From the NCBI RefSeq assembly GCF_008041835.1, contig NZ_VRYE01000107.1:1-51039 (forward strand): 51,039 nt of DNA, given 5' to 3'. A program made the position numbers and the translations under genes. A model generated the notes under the pieces. That model searched no databases. It saw only the letters and a program-made list of their open reading frames with translations, and was not told the DNA's origin. This DNA comes from Ectopseudomonas mendocina. GTDB lineage: Bacteria; Pseudomonadota; Gammaproteobacteria; Pseudomonadales; Pseudomonadaceae. This document shows positions 18,190 to 28,248 of the stretch, piece by piece; positions within the stretch are counted from its first letter, which is position 1, and every line of letters starts with the position of its first letter.

Positions 18190-19410
18190 ATGGATCTCCA
18201 CGCAATGCTGAAAATCCTGTCCAGTCAGGATGGCTCCGATCTGTATCTGTCCACTGGCGCGCCGCCTTGCGCCAAGTTCAACGGCGTGCTCAAGGCACTG
18301 AGCCAGGAGCCGATGAAAGCCGGCGATGTGGCGGCGATTGCCGACTCGATCATGGACAGTGCCCAGCGTGAGGAATTCGAGCGCGAACTGGAGATGAACC
18401 TGGCGATATCGCTGACCGGGGTCGGACGTTTCCGCATCAACATCTTCAAGCAGCGTAACGAGGTGTCCATCGTCGCGCGCAACATCAAGCTGGATATTCC
18501 GCGTTTCGAAGACCTCAAGCTGCCTGAAGTGCTGCTCGGCACGGTGATGGAGAAGCGCGGCCTGGTGCTGTTCGTCGGCGGCACCGGTTCGGGCAAGTCG
18601 ACCTCGCTGGCGGCGCTGATTGACTACCGCAACCGCAACAGTGGCGGTCACATCATCACCATCGAAGACCCGGTGGAGTATGTGCACCGGCACAAGAAGT
18701 CGATCATCAACCAGCGCGAGGTGGGCGTGGATACCCGCAGCTTTCACGCGGCGCTGAAGAACACCCTGCGTCAGGCGCCGGATGTGATCCTGATTGGCGA
18801 AATTCGCGACCGCGAAACCATGGAGCACGCCCTGGCCTTCGCCGATACCGGACACCTGGCGATTTCCACGCTGCACGCCAACAATGCCAACCAGGCGCTG
18901 GATCGCATCATCAACTTCTTCCCGGAAGACCGCCGCCCACAGTTGCTCAACGACCTGGGCAACAACCTCAAGGCGTTCGTTTCCCAGCGCCTGGTCAAGA
19001 CGCTTGACGGCAAGCGCCGCGCCGCAGTTGAGGTGATGCTGGGCACGCCGACGGTGCGCGACCTGATCAAGCGCAACGAGTTTTCCGAGCTGAAGGAAAT
19101 CATGGAGAAGTCCAAGAATCTCGGCATGCAGACTTTCGACCAGGCGCTGATCGATCTGGTGCACGAAGGTGCAATCGACGAGGAAGAGGCGGTGAAGAAC
19201 GCCGACTCGGCGAACAACGTGCGCCTGAAACTCAAGCTGCATCGAGACAACCCTGCCAACGCACGGCCTGCACCTGCGGTAGCTGCTGCCCCTGCGGCGC
19301 AGCCCGTTGCAGCGAAAAGTGCTGCAGCCGGTGATTGGGGGCTGGAACTGAAGCTGGAGGAGATCGAGCAGGAGCCGTTGCCAGAAGATCCGGGGCGGCA
19401 GGGTATTTGA
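18190..19410 (+). CDS. pilU: PilT/PilU-family type IV pilus retraction ATPase
   Basis: A 406-residue hexameric secretion ATPase. Walker A is GGTGSGKST (about residue 138), the Asp box is HIITIEDPVEYVH, Walker B is DVILIGEIRD, and the His box is HLAISTLHANNA. PilT and PilU pull back type IV pili; this one looks more PilU-like and lacks the AIRNLIRE motif of PilT. It is not next to a pilT gene, as pilU usually is in Pseudomonas, so it may be an additional paralog. The C-terminus carries an unusual 50-residue tail rich in Ala and Pro (ARPAPAVAAAPAAQPVAA), which makes it longer than the usual ~380 residues. The start at 18190 matches the family N-terminus. Confidence 0.82.
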   Translation: MDLHAMLKILSSQDGSDLYLSTGAPPCAKFNGVLKALSQEPMKAGDVAAIADSIMDSAQREEFERELEMNLAISLTGVGRFRINIFKQRNEVSIVARNIKLDIPRFEDLKLPEVLLGTVMEKRGLVLFVGGTGSGKSTSLAALIDYRNRNSGGHIITIEDPVEYVHRHKKSIINQREVGVDTRSFHAALKNTLRQAPDVILIGEIRDRETMEHALAFADTGHLAISTLHANNANQALDRIINFFPEDRRPQLLNDLGNNLKAFVSQRLVKTLDGKRRAAVEVMLGTPTVRDLIKRNEFSELKEIMEKSKNLGMQTFDQALIDLVHEGAIDEEEAVKNADSANNVRLKLKLHRDNPANARPAPAVAAAPAAQPVAAKSAAAGDWGLELKLEEIEQEPLPEDPGRQGI

Positions 19411-19451
19411 CGGATCGCGGAAAGAACAGGGCCTGGCAGGCAGCCAGGTCG

Positions 19452-20193
19452 TCAAGGATCAGGCTGCAGCGGCAGATAGGCCTGACGCAGGCGCTGGCTG
19501 ATACCTTCCTGTTCGAGTTCGGCGATGGCGCTGCGCAAGTCTTCGACCAGTCGCGCATCGCATGCCTTCGAGCAGCTCAGATAGAGGCCGGTACTGGCCA
19601 GCGTCGGGCTTCGGCGCAGATTCTGCTGGCGATAATTCGAACCTTCCCAGATATACAGCGCCTCCGGCACGCCGGTGAACCAGGCGTCGATACGCCCCCA
19701 GGTTCAGCAGGTGGACGGGGTTTTCGCCCGACGTGAGTTGCACGATCTGCTCGTCGCGAAAGCCTTCACGCTGGAGGATGGCGACCTGCGCAGTGCCCAG
19801 GCCAACGCCGATGCGGCGGTAACGCTGACGGGCCTCGGCGAAGCTCGTCACGGGCTCGTCGAGGCTGAAGAAGGCACGCTCCAGTTCCATGACCGGCGCG
19901 ATCCAGGTGTACAGCTCCTCGCGTTCCGGCGTGCGCGACAGGGGAATGATCAGCATGTTGCGACCTCTGGCCGCGCTGGCCTGGGCGCGTGGCCAGGGTT
20001 CGGCAACGATTTCGGTCAGTTTGCCGAGCCTGGCCAGAGCCGCCAGGGTGACATCGCCGACCATGCCATGACCGCCTTAGTATTGGTGCAGCGTCAGGGG
20101 CGGTGCGTCCGGCATGTACAGTTTCACCGGCTCGTCAGCCGATGCTGCGGTGGCGAAGAGCGCGGCGGCGAGTATGCGGTAGAGGTCGTGCAC
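19452..20193 (-). pseudogene. Broken periplasmic substrate-binding protein (SBP_bac_3-like)
   Basis: From a GTG at 20193 the gene begins with a signal peptide (VHDLYRILAAALFATAASAD) and the mature start EPVKLYMPDAPPLT. It then hits TAA at 20079-20077 (LHQY*GGHGMVGD, where a Glu is expected). The frame continues through the domain core until a run of five C at 19695-19699 (G on the coding strand). There the homologous protein moves to another frame and resumes as ALYIWEGSNYRQQNL, ending AYLPLQPDP. Removing one G would restore the frame. Proteins of this type bind amino acids or act as orphan sensors. No ABC permease genes are nearby, so it was probably an orphan copy. Confidence 0.83.
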
Positions 20194-20268
20194 GGCTAAC
20201 GTTCCGTTGTCAGTGTGACCTGAAGTGATCGGCATTGGCGCTGTGCACCTTGACCTGACGCACGCGGC

Positions 20269-21222
20269 TTACTCATGGCGGACGCTGCGATTCCTGCCCT
20301 GGGCCTTGGCCTCGTACAGTGCCCTGTCGGCGGCTGCCAGCAACTGTGTCAGGTAGCGGTCACAAGGTTGCAGGCAGGCAATGCCAATGCTCACCGTGAC
20401 CGTTTCGTTGGCAACCTGCAGGGTTCTGATCTGCTCATGCACGCGCTGGGCAATATCGCTGGCTTCATCCAGATCAGCGTCGGGTAACCAGATCGCAAAC
20501 TCCTCACCGCCATAGCGCACGACGCTGTCGCCACTGCGTACGCTGTGCAGCAGACGCTGAGCGAGATCTACCAGAACCCTGTCGCTCTCGGCGTGGCCAA
20601 AACGATCATTGATCTGCTTGAAATGATCGATATCGATCAACAGCAGGCTGCCATTGGCCTGCGCCGTGGTGCTGGCGAGCCAATGTTCGACATGCAGGGA
20701 CAGTGCCCTGCGGTTGCTCAATGCAGTCAGTGGGTCGCTGTGGCTCAGTTGTGCCAACTGTTCGGCTTCGCTTTCCACTTCCACCGTGTAGTTGGCCAGT
20801 TGCGCGTAGGCGCTTTGCAGCGCCAGATTGGCCTTGGCCAGTTGGGCAGCACTTTCCTGTGCCTGCTGGCGGGCCTTGAGCAGCTCCGTCTCGAAACGCT
20901 GGCGATCCTTGGCGACGAAGAACAGCCAGATGACTTCTGCAGTGTCCTCGGCTTCAATGATGCGGGCATTGGTCATCACGGGCATCAGTTGCCCGCTGCC
21001 CGACTGCAGTTGCAGATAGAGTTCGTTGAACTCGCCATTGCGCAGCAGCAAAGGCCAGGCATGGGTTTGCAGGAAGATACGGCTGGCCGGCGGAAAGAAC
21101 TGATCCATATCGCCGCTCAGGGCCGCGTCTGTCAGACGCTTGAAATCGTTGTTGGCATGCTTGATGCAGCCATTGCAGTCGGTCACCAGAACCGGGCAGG
21201 GCAGGCGGTCAAGATAGAACAC
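20269..21222 (-). CDS. PAS-GGDEF diguanylate cyclase, partner of the RsbQ-like gene
   Basis: A cytosolic protein of 317 residues with an N-terminal PAS domain (about 1-110: LDRLPCPVLVTDCNGCIKHA), a coiled linker rich in Ala, Gln and Glu (about 115-160), and a GGDEF domain with intact GGEEF (VVRYGGEEFAIWL) and DIDHFKQINDRFGH. It should make cyclic di-GMP. I choose the GTG at 21222 because AGGGAG lies eight bases before it; it overlaps the end of the hydrolase gene by 14 bases, so the two are translationally coupled. In Bacillus the RsbQ hydrolase activates the PAS phosphatase RsbP. Here the output domain would be a diguanylate cyclase instead. Confidence 0.85.
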   Translation of the reverse strand: MFYLDRLPCPVLVTDCNGCIKHANNDFKRLTDAALSGDMDQFFPPASRIFLQTHAWPLLLRNGEFNELYLQLQSGSGQLMPVMTNARIIEAEDTAEVIWLFFVAKDRQRFETELLKARQQAQESAAQLAKANLALQSAYAQLANYTVEVESEAEQLAQLSHSDPLTALSNRRALSLHVEHWLASTTAQANGSLLLIDIDHFKQINDRFGHAESDRVLVDLAQRLLHSVRSGDSVVRYGGEEFAIWLPDADLDEASDIAQRVHEQIRTLQVANETVTVSIGIACLQPCDRYLTQLLAAADRALYEAKAQGRNRSVRHE

Positions 21223-22035
21223 GCTTGATGGCTCCCTGCAAATAGCGATGCATGGCGGCACTGACCAGCTCGGGGTGGCTCATGTGCGCGCAATGGCCGC
21301 TGACATCGAGGATTTCCAGCCTGCTGTCGGCGAGCGCTTTGTGCAGATAGTCGGCAACTGCGCCGGGTACCAGCGCGTCACGCTGGTGGTGCAGGATCAG
21401 GCTCGGCACCGGGCAGGACGGCAGCGCCGGGCGTATATCGGACAGGAACGTGGCCTGAGCGAAGGTGCGGGCCATCAGCGGATCGGTCGAGCAGAAACTG
21501 TCGGAGAGTTGCGTGGTGACGGCCGATTCATCGGCGGCGCTGACCACCGGGGCGAACTGCTTGGCCCAGCCCATGTAGTTGTGCGCCATCAGCTCCAGCA
21601 GCCCTTCCAGGTCCTGGCGTTCGAATCCGCCACGGTAATCCGCTTTGTCGTTGAGAAAGCAGGGTGATGGGCCCAGAAGAATCAGCCGGGAAAACAGCTG
21701 AGGGCGCCTGATGGCAGCGAGTATGCCGATGCTGCAACTGATCGAGTGACCGACGAAGGTCAGGTCACCCGACAGTGCGAGGGCATCGCACACTTCCAGC
21801 AGGTCATCGACATAACCCTGCAGCCGGCCGTAGCGGACCGGATCGAAGGCGCTGGCGTCGGACTCGCCCTGCCGACATAGTCGAACAGAACCTGCCGATA
21901 GGCCGGGGTGAAGGCTGGCGTGACCCTGCTCCACATGTCCTTGTTGCAACCAAAACCGTGGCCATAGACGAGCGTTGGCGCATCGTGCGCTGCTGCCGGT
22001 AAACAGTGAACGTTGTTGCGCTGGATGATGTTCAT
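21209..22035 (-). pseudogene. RsbQ-like alpha/beta hydrolase with a frameshift
   Basis: The gene starts at an ATG (22035) after AGGGAGCGAC and reads MNIIQRNNVHCL, then VYGHGFGCNKDMW and LFDYVG. One base appears to be missing near 21866-21873, where relatives read VGSGESD. The next frame carries the rest intact: GYVDDLLEVC, the nucleophile elbow GHSISCSIG, RRPQLFSRLILLGPSP, the acid RDALVP, and the catalytic His in GHCAHMSHP. All RsbQ/KAI2-type features are present except the continuous frame. A single-base deletion (AGC to AG) or a base-calling error would explain it, so it may be functional in the living strain. It is coupled to the PAS-GGDEF gene. Confidence 0.82.
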
Positions 22036-22146
22036 GTCGCTCCCTCGCCGCGTACTCCATCGGCCCCGATTCAGGCCCGATTTCAGTGAGGACGAAAAAA
22101 TGACGCCAGTATAGTGATTTTTCCGGGTGCTGGCTTCGGGCCGTGA

Positions 22147-24102
<1,956 letters not shown>

Positions 24103-24239
24103 GGTCAGTCCTCGTCGTTCTTGTTCGTATGCTTCAGCTTAGTGGTCGCTGGGTGTCAGGCCTATAACCCTGGCGACCTTTGTTGCTATCGCACCGACCT
24201 TTTCATGGTTCCGAATCTCTGTATGAAACGACGGTTCGA

Positions 24240-24401
24240 AACGCTGCAACCCCTTGTAGGAGCTGCTTTAGCTGCGAAAATCGCGGATGAATCCGCTCCA
24301 GCCCGTAGCCTGGATTCAATCCGGGGTGCCAGGGGTAGGGTGGATCACGCTTCACCGATCCACCACAGCGGTGGATGAAAACGGCGTCATCCACCCTACG
24401 G
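24240..24401. repeat. Cluster of REP-like palindromes between liuE and aacS
   Basis: The 303-base gap (24103-24405) holds no gene. Its downstream half is a repeat cluster. A short element begins TTGTAGGAGCTGC near 24254. An 11-bp inverted repeat follows (GTAGGGTGGAT at 24335-24345 with ATCCACCCTAC at 24389-24399), enclosing a second hairpin (ATCCACC 24358-24364, GGTGGAT 24370-24376). The GTAGGGTGG core recurs in other gaps of this window. These are pseudomonad REP-type palindromes; they could end or stabilise the transcript. Confidence 0.75.
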
Positions 24402-24405
24402 CGCC

Positions 24406-25305
24406 TTATTGACTCAGGCGGGCACGCGCCACCCTTGAGCCATTGGTCTTGCCCAGCACCGCGCAGATGCGTTGTCCGGCAGCGATCAGCTTGTCCATGT
24501 CCACGCCGGTTTCGATGCCAAGGCCTTGCATGAGGTACAGCACGTCTTCGGTGGCGACGTTACCGGTGGCGCCCTTGGCGTAGGGGCAGCCGCCCAGGCC
24601 AGCCACCGAGCTGTCGAACACGCTGATGCCTTCGAGCAGGCTGGCGTAGATATTGGCCAGGGCCTGGCCATAGGTGTCGTGGAAGTGCCCGGCCAGCCGA
24701 TCGCGTGGGATGTCGCGGCCGACCACCTCGATCATCGCGCGGGTCTTGCCGGCGGTGCCGGTGCCGATGGTGTCCCCCAGCGATACCTCGTAACAGCCCA
24801 TGGCGTAGAGCTCACGGGCGACGCTGGCAACCAGCTCGGGGGCGACGTCGCCGTCATAAGGGCAGCCCAGCACGCAGGAGACGTAGCCGCGTACGCGTAC
24901 ATTGGCGGCTTTCGCGGCCTCCAGGAGCGGCACGAAGCGCTGCAGGCTCTCGGCGATGGAGCAGTTGATGTTCTTCTGCGAGAAGGCCTCGCTGGCGGCG
25001 GCGAACACTGCCACTTCTTCCACCTTGGCCTCCAGCGCGGCCTCGAAGCCTTTCAGGTTGGGCGTCAGGGCGGCGTAGGTGACGCCTGGTTTACGCCCGA
25101 TGCCGGCGAACACCTCGGCGGAGCCGGCCATCTGCGGCACCCATTTGGGCGAGACGAAGCTGCCTACCTCGATGTAGCTCAGGCCGGCGGCGCTGAGGTC
25201 GTCGACCAGGCGCACCTTGTCGGCGACGCTGATCGGTTGCTTCTCGTTCTGCAGGCCATCGCGCGGGCCGACTTCGACCAGGCGTACGGAGTGGGGCAGG
25301 GTCAT
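24406..25305 (-). CDS. liuE: Hydroxymethylglutaryl-CoA lyase
   Basis: A 299-residue TIM-barrel lyase that splits HMG-CoA into acetoacetate and acetyl-CoA, the last liu step. The signature VEVGPRDGLQNEK is at the N-terminus, metal-binding and catalytic segments are GTGTAGKT and GHFHDTYGQA, and the C-terminal loop with its catalytic Cys is GLGGCPYAKGATGNVATED. I choose the ATG at 25305, which gives MTLPHSVRLVEVGPRDG; the frame is open up to 25389 through a repeat, without a site. It follows liuD across a repeat-filled gap of 128 bases. Confidence 0.95.
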   Translation of the reverse strand: MTLPHSVRLVEVGPRDGLQNEKQPISVADKVRLVDDLSAAGLSYIEVGSFVSPKWVPQMAGSAEVFAGIGRKPGVTYAALTPNLKGFEAALEAKVEEVAVFAAASEAFSQKNINCSIAESLQRFVPLLEAAKAANVRVRGYVSCVLGCPYDGDVAPELVASVARELYAMGCYEVSLGDTIGTGTAGKTRAMIEVVGRDIPRDRLAGHFHDTYGQALANIYASLLEGISVFDSSVAGLGGCPYAKGATGNVATEDVLYLMQGLGIETGVDMDKLIAAGQRICAVLGKTNGSRVARARLSQ

Positions 25306-25337
25306 GTCGTTTCTCCGTGGGGGAGAGGGGATTGTAT

Positions 25338-25421
25338 GGCATAGGGTGGGCCGGGCGACGATCCGCTTTAGCCCACCAACAGGGATCAAGTCGTGACTGG
25401 TGGGCTGAAGCCCACCCTACG
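25338..25421. repeat. GTAGGGTGGGC-type palindromes between liuD and liuE
   Basis: An 8-bp perfect hairpin (GGTGGGCT at 25399-25406, AGCCCACC at 25409-25416, followed by CTACG) is paired with a diverged inverted copy starting TAGGGTGGGC near 25342. The unit at 25399-25421 recurs base for base at 50920-50942. Confidence 0.8.
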
Positions 25422-25433
25422 GGGTGGCACGAA

Positions 25434-27365
25434 TCAGGCCTCCTGCAACTCCACCAGCACCGAACCTTCGCTGACCATTTCCCCTTCGCGGCAATACAGC
25501 GCCTTGACCGTACCGGCTTCGGGTGCGCGGATGCTGTGCTCCATCTTCATCGCCTCCAGTACCACCAGGGCTGCTCCGGCTTCGACTGCCTGGCCGGGCT
25601 CGACCAGCACACGAACGATGCTGCCGTTCATGGGCGCACTGAGGCCACCATGCTGAGCATGGCTGGCCTCGGCGGCCGCGATAGGGTCGAAACGGGTGAT
25701 CGAGTATAGCTCGCCTTGCCATTGCAAGTAGAGGCTGTCATCACGGCGGATGGCACAAATGCGCTGGCGCGTACCGTCGATCTCTGCCAGCAGCGCTTCG
25801 CCCTGCAAGCAGGCGTTTTGAGCCGCCCGTACCTTGCGACTCTCGCCCTGGCAGCTCAGGTGCAGCTCGATTTCCGCTTGGCCGCCGGAGCGCCAGCCAC
25901 TGCGGGCCGCCCAGGGCGAATGCGGGTCGTCGTCGCGCTCTCGCGGCGCCTCGCTCTGCACCCAGGCATCGGCTGCCAGTTGCCAGAAGGTTTCCGGCAA
26001 CTCGCTGGGTGCAGGCAGCAACTGCTGCTGATGACGCGGGATAAAGCCGGTGTCCAGCTCGCAGGCGGCGAACGCTGGGTGGGCGAGGATGCGGCGTAGA
26101 AAGGCCAGGTTGGTCTTCACGCCGCCGACCAGGGTGTCGTCGAGCATGGCCAGCAGGCGCAGGCGTGCCTGCTCGCGGTTCTCGCCCCAGGCGATCAGCT
26201 TGCCCAGCATCGGGTCGTAGAAGGGCGACACACTGTCGCCTTCGGCCACGCCGCTGTCGACACGGCGGCCGCCGCCGCTGGCTGATTCGCGGTAGAGGGC
26301 CAGGGTGCCGGTGGCGGGGAGGAAATCGTGATCCGGGTCTTCGGCATACAGCCGCACCTCGATGGCGTGGCCGTTCAGCGGCACCTGCTGTTGGGTGATC
26401 GGCAGCGGTTCGCCGCGAGCGACGCGAATCTGCCAGGCCACCAGATCGAGGCCGGTGATGGCCTCGGTGACCGGGTGCTCGACCTGCAGGCGGGTGTTCA
26501 TCTCCATGAAGAAGAAGTCACCACGCTCGTCCAGCAGGAATTCCACGGTGCCGGCGCCGACATAGCCGATGGCCAGCGCCGCCTTGACCGCCGCTTCGCC
26601 CATGGCGCGGCGCAGCTCGGGGCTCAGGCCCGGCGCTGGCGCTTCTTCCACCACTTTCTGATGGCGGCGCTGGATCGAGCAGTCGCGTTCGTTGAGGTAC
26701 AGGCAGTTGCCGTGCTGGTCGGCGAATACCTGGATCTCCACGTGGCGCGGCTTGAGCACGTATTTTTCCACCAGCATGCGCGAGTCGCCGAAGGCCGACT
26801 GCGCTTCGCGCTGGGCGGATTCCAGCGTTTCGGCGAGCTGCGCCTCGGACTCGGCCACCTTCATGCCCTTGCCACCGCCGCCAGCGGCGGCCTTGAGCAG
26901 CACCGGATAGCCGATGCGCGCGGCGGCTTCGCGGAAGGTTTCATAATCCTGCGCTTCGTCGTGGTAGCCCGGCACCAGCGGCACGCCGGCAGCCTCCATC
27001 AGCGACTTGGCCGCCGACTTGCTGCCCATGGCCTCGATGGCCGAGGCGGGTGGGCCGAGGAAGATCAGCCCGGCTTGCTCGATGGCGCGGGCGAAGCCAG
27101 CGTTTTCCGAGAGAAAGCCATAGCCCGGGTGGATGGCCTGGGCGCCGCTGGCTTTGGCGGCGGCGATGATCTTGTCGATCAGCAGGTAGCTCTCGCCAGG
27201 CTTGGCGCCGCCGAGGTTCACCGCGATGTCGGCTTCGCGCACATGCCGTGCATGGGCATCGATGGCGCTGTGTACGGCGACAGTGCGAATACCCATGGCC
27301 TTGGCCGTGCGCATCACGCGGCAGGCGATTTCGCCGCGATTGGCGACCAGCAGGGTGTCGATCAT
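25434..27365 (-). CDS. liuD: Methylcrotonyl-CoA carboxylase, biotinylated alpha subunit
   Basis: A 643-residue biotin-dependent carboxylase subunit. It has the biotin carboxylase N-terminus (MIDTLLVANRGEIACRVMRT), the ATP-grasp glycine loop KAAAGGGGKGMKV (about residue 160), the EMNTRLQVEHPVTE motif (about 288), and a C-terminal biotinyl domain with the acceptor Lys in VLEAMKMEHSIRAP (about 605). With LiuB it carboxylates 3-methylcrotonyl-CoA in leucine breakdown. Its start overlaps the liuC stop by four bases, so translation is coupled. Confidence 0.95.
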   Translation of the reverse strand: MIDTLLVANRGEIACRVMRTAKAMGIRTVAVHSAIDAHARHVREADIAVNLGGAKPGESYLLIDKIIAAAKASGAQAIHPGYGFLSENAGFARAIEQAGLIFLGPPASAIEAMGSKSAAKSLMEAAGVPLVPGYHDEAQDYETFREAAARIGYPVLLKAAAGGGGKGMKVAESEAQLAETLESAQREAQSAFGDSRMLVEKYVLKPRHVEIQVFADQHGNCLYLNERDCSIQRRHQKVVEEAPAPGLSPELRRAMGEAAVKAALAIGYVGAGTVEFLLDERGDFFFMEMNTRLQVEHPVTEAITGLDLVAWQIRVARGEPLPITQQQVPLNGHAIEVRLYAEDPDHDFLPATGTLALYRESASGGGRRVDSGVAEGDSVSPFYDPMLGKLIAWGENREQARLRLLAMLDDTLVGGVKTNLAFLRRILAHPAFAACELDTGFIPRHQQQLLPAPSELPETFWQLAADAWVQSEAPRERDDDPHSPWAARSGWRSGGQAEIELHLSCQGESRKVRAAQNACLQGEALLAEIDGTRQRICAIRRDDSLYLQWQGELYSITRFDPIAAAEASHAQHGGLSAPMNGSIVRVLVEPGQAVEAGAALVVLEAMKMEHSIRAPEAGTVKALYCREGEMVSEGSVLVELQEA

Positions 27366-28162
27366 GGTCGTTGCTCCTGCCAGGACGGCTGGCGTTTTTC
27401 CAGGAACGCGCGCAGGCCTTCCTGGCCCTCGGCGCTGACGCGCAGACGGGCGATGGCGTTCTCGGTGTAGCGGCGCAGGGCCGGGGTCAGCTCGCCGCTG
27501 CCGACTTCGCGCAGCAGATCCTTGCTGGCGCGCATGGCTTGCGGGCTGTTGTGCAGCAGGTTGGCCACCCAGGCTTCGACCTGGGCGTCCAGCTCATCGG
27601 CCGGGAAGCACTCGGCGAGCAGGCCCAGTTCGCGGGCGCGCTTGCCATCGAAGCGCTCGGCGGTCAGCGCGTAGCGCTTGGCCGCGCGTTCGCCAATGGC
27701 CTGCACGACGAAGGGGCTGATCACCGCCGGGGCCAGGCCGATGCGCACCTCGGACAGCGAGAACAGTGCGTCTTCGCTGCCGATGGCCATGTCACAGCAA
27801 CTGGCCAGACCCACTGCACCACCGAAGGCCGCGCCTTGCACCACGGCCAGGGTCGGGATCTTAAGACCGTGCAGGTTGTACATCAGCTCGGCCAGTTCAC
27901 GGGCATCGCTAAGGTTGGCGTTGTAATCCAGGGTCGCCGCGTGCTGCATCCAGGCCAGGTCGGCGCCAGCGGAGAAGTGCTTGCCACGGCCGCGCAGCAT
28001 AAGGAAACGCAGGCTCTTGTCTTCACCGACGGCATCGAGGGCGAGGATCAGCTCGCGGATCATCTCGGCGTTGAAGGCGTTGTTTTTCTCCGGGCGGTTC
28101 AGCCACAGGGTGGCGAAACCGCGCGGGTCTTTCTCAAGCTGTACGGTGGTGAAGTCGGTCAT
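27362..28162 (-). CDS. liuC: 3-methylglutaconyl-CoA hydratase
   Basis: A 266-residue enoyl-CoA hydratase/isomerase family enzyme that makes HMG-CoA from 3-methylglutaconyl-CoA. The CoA-binding loop RGRGKHFSAGADLAWM (about residue 60) and the oxyanion-hole segment VQGAAFGGAVGLASCCDMAI (about 104-123) are clear. The downstream EVRIGLAPAVISP carries the expected acidic position. Start at the ATG 28162, giving MTDFTTVQLEKD. The frame remains open far upstream across a REP element, but that extension is not coding. Confidence 0.94.
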   Translation of the reverse strand: MTDFTTVQLEKDPRGFATLWLNRPEKNNAFNAEMIRELILALDAVGEDKSLRFLMLRGRGKHFSAGADLAWMQHAATLDYNANLSDARELAELMYNLHGLKIPTLAVVQGAAFGGAVGLASCCDMAIGSEDALFSLSEVRIGLAPAVISPFVVQAIGERAAKRYALTAERFDGKRARELGLLAECFPADELDAQVEAWVANLLHNSPQAMRASKDLLREVGSGELTPALRRYTENAIARLRVSAEGQEGLRAFLEKRQPSWQEQRP

Positions 28163-28185
28163 GTCTGTCGCTCTCAAAGCTCTGG

Positions 28186-28240
28186 TGTAGGAGCCGGCTT
28201 GCTGGCGATGCTTTTGATCGCCCGCAAGCCGGCTCCTACA
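28186..28240. repeat. REP element of the GTAGGAGCCGGCTTGC family between liuB and liuC
   Basis: A perfect 17-bp inverted repeat (28186-28202 with 28224-28240, beginning TGTAGGAGCCGG) encloses a second pairing, GGCGAT with ATCGCC. This is the well-known pseudomonad REP type also common in P. putida. It fills most of the 86-base gap between the genes. Confidence 0.88.
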
Positions 28241-28248
28241 GACTGGTG

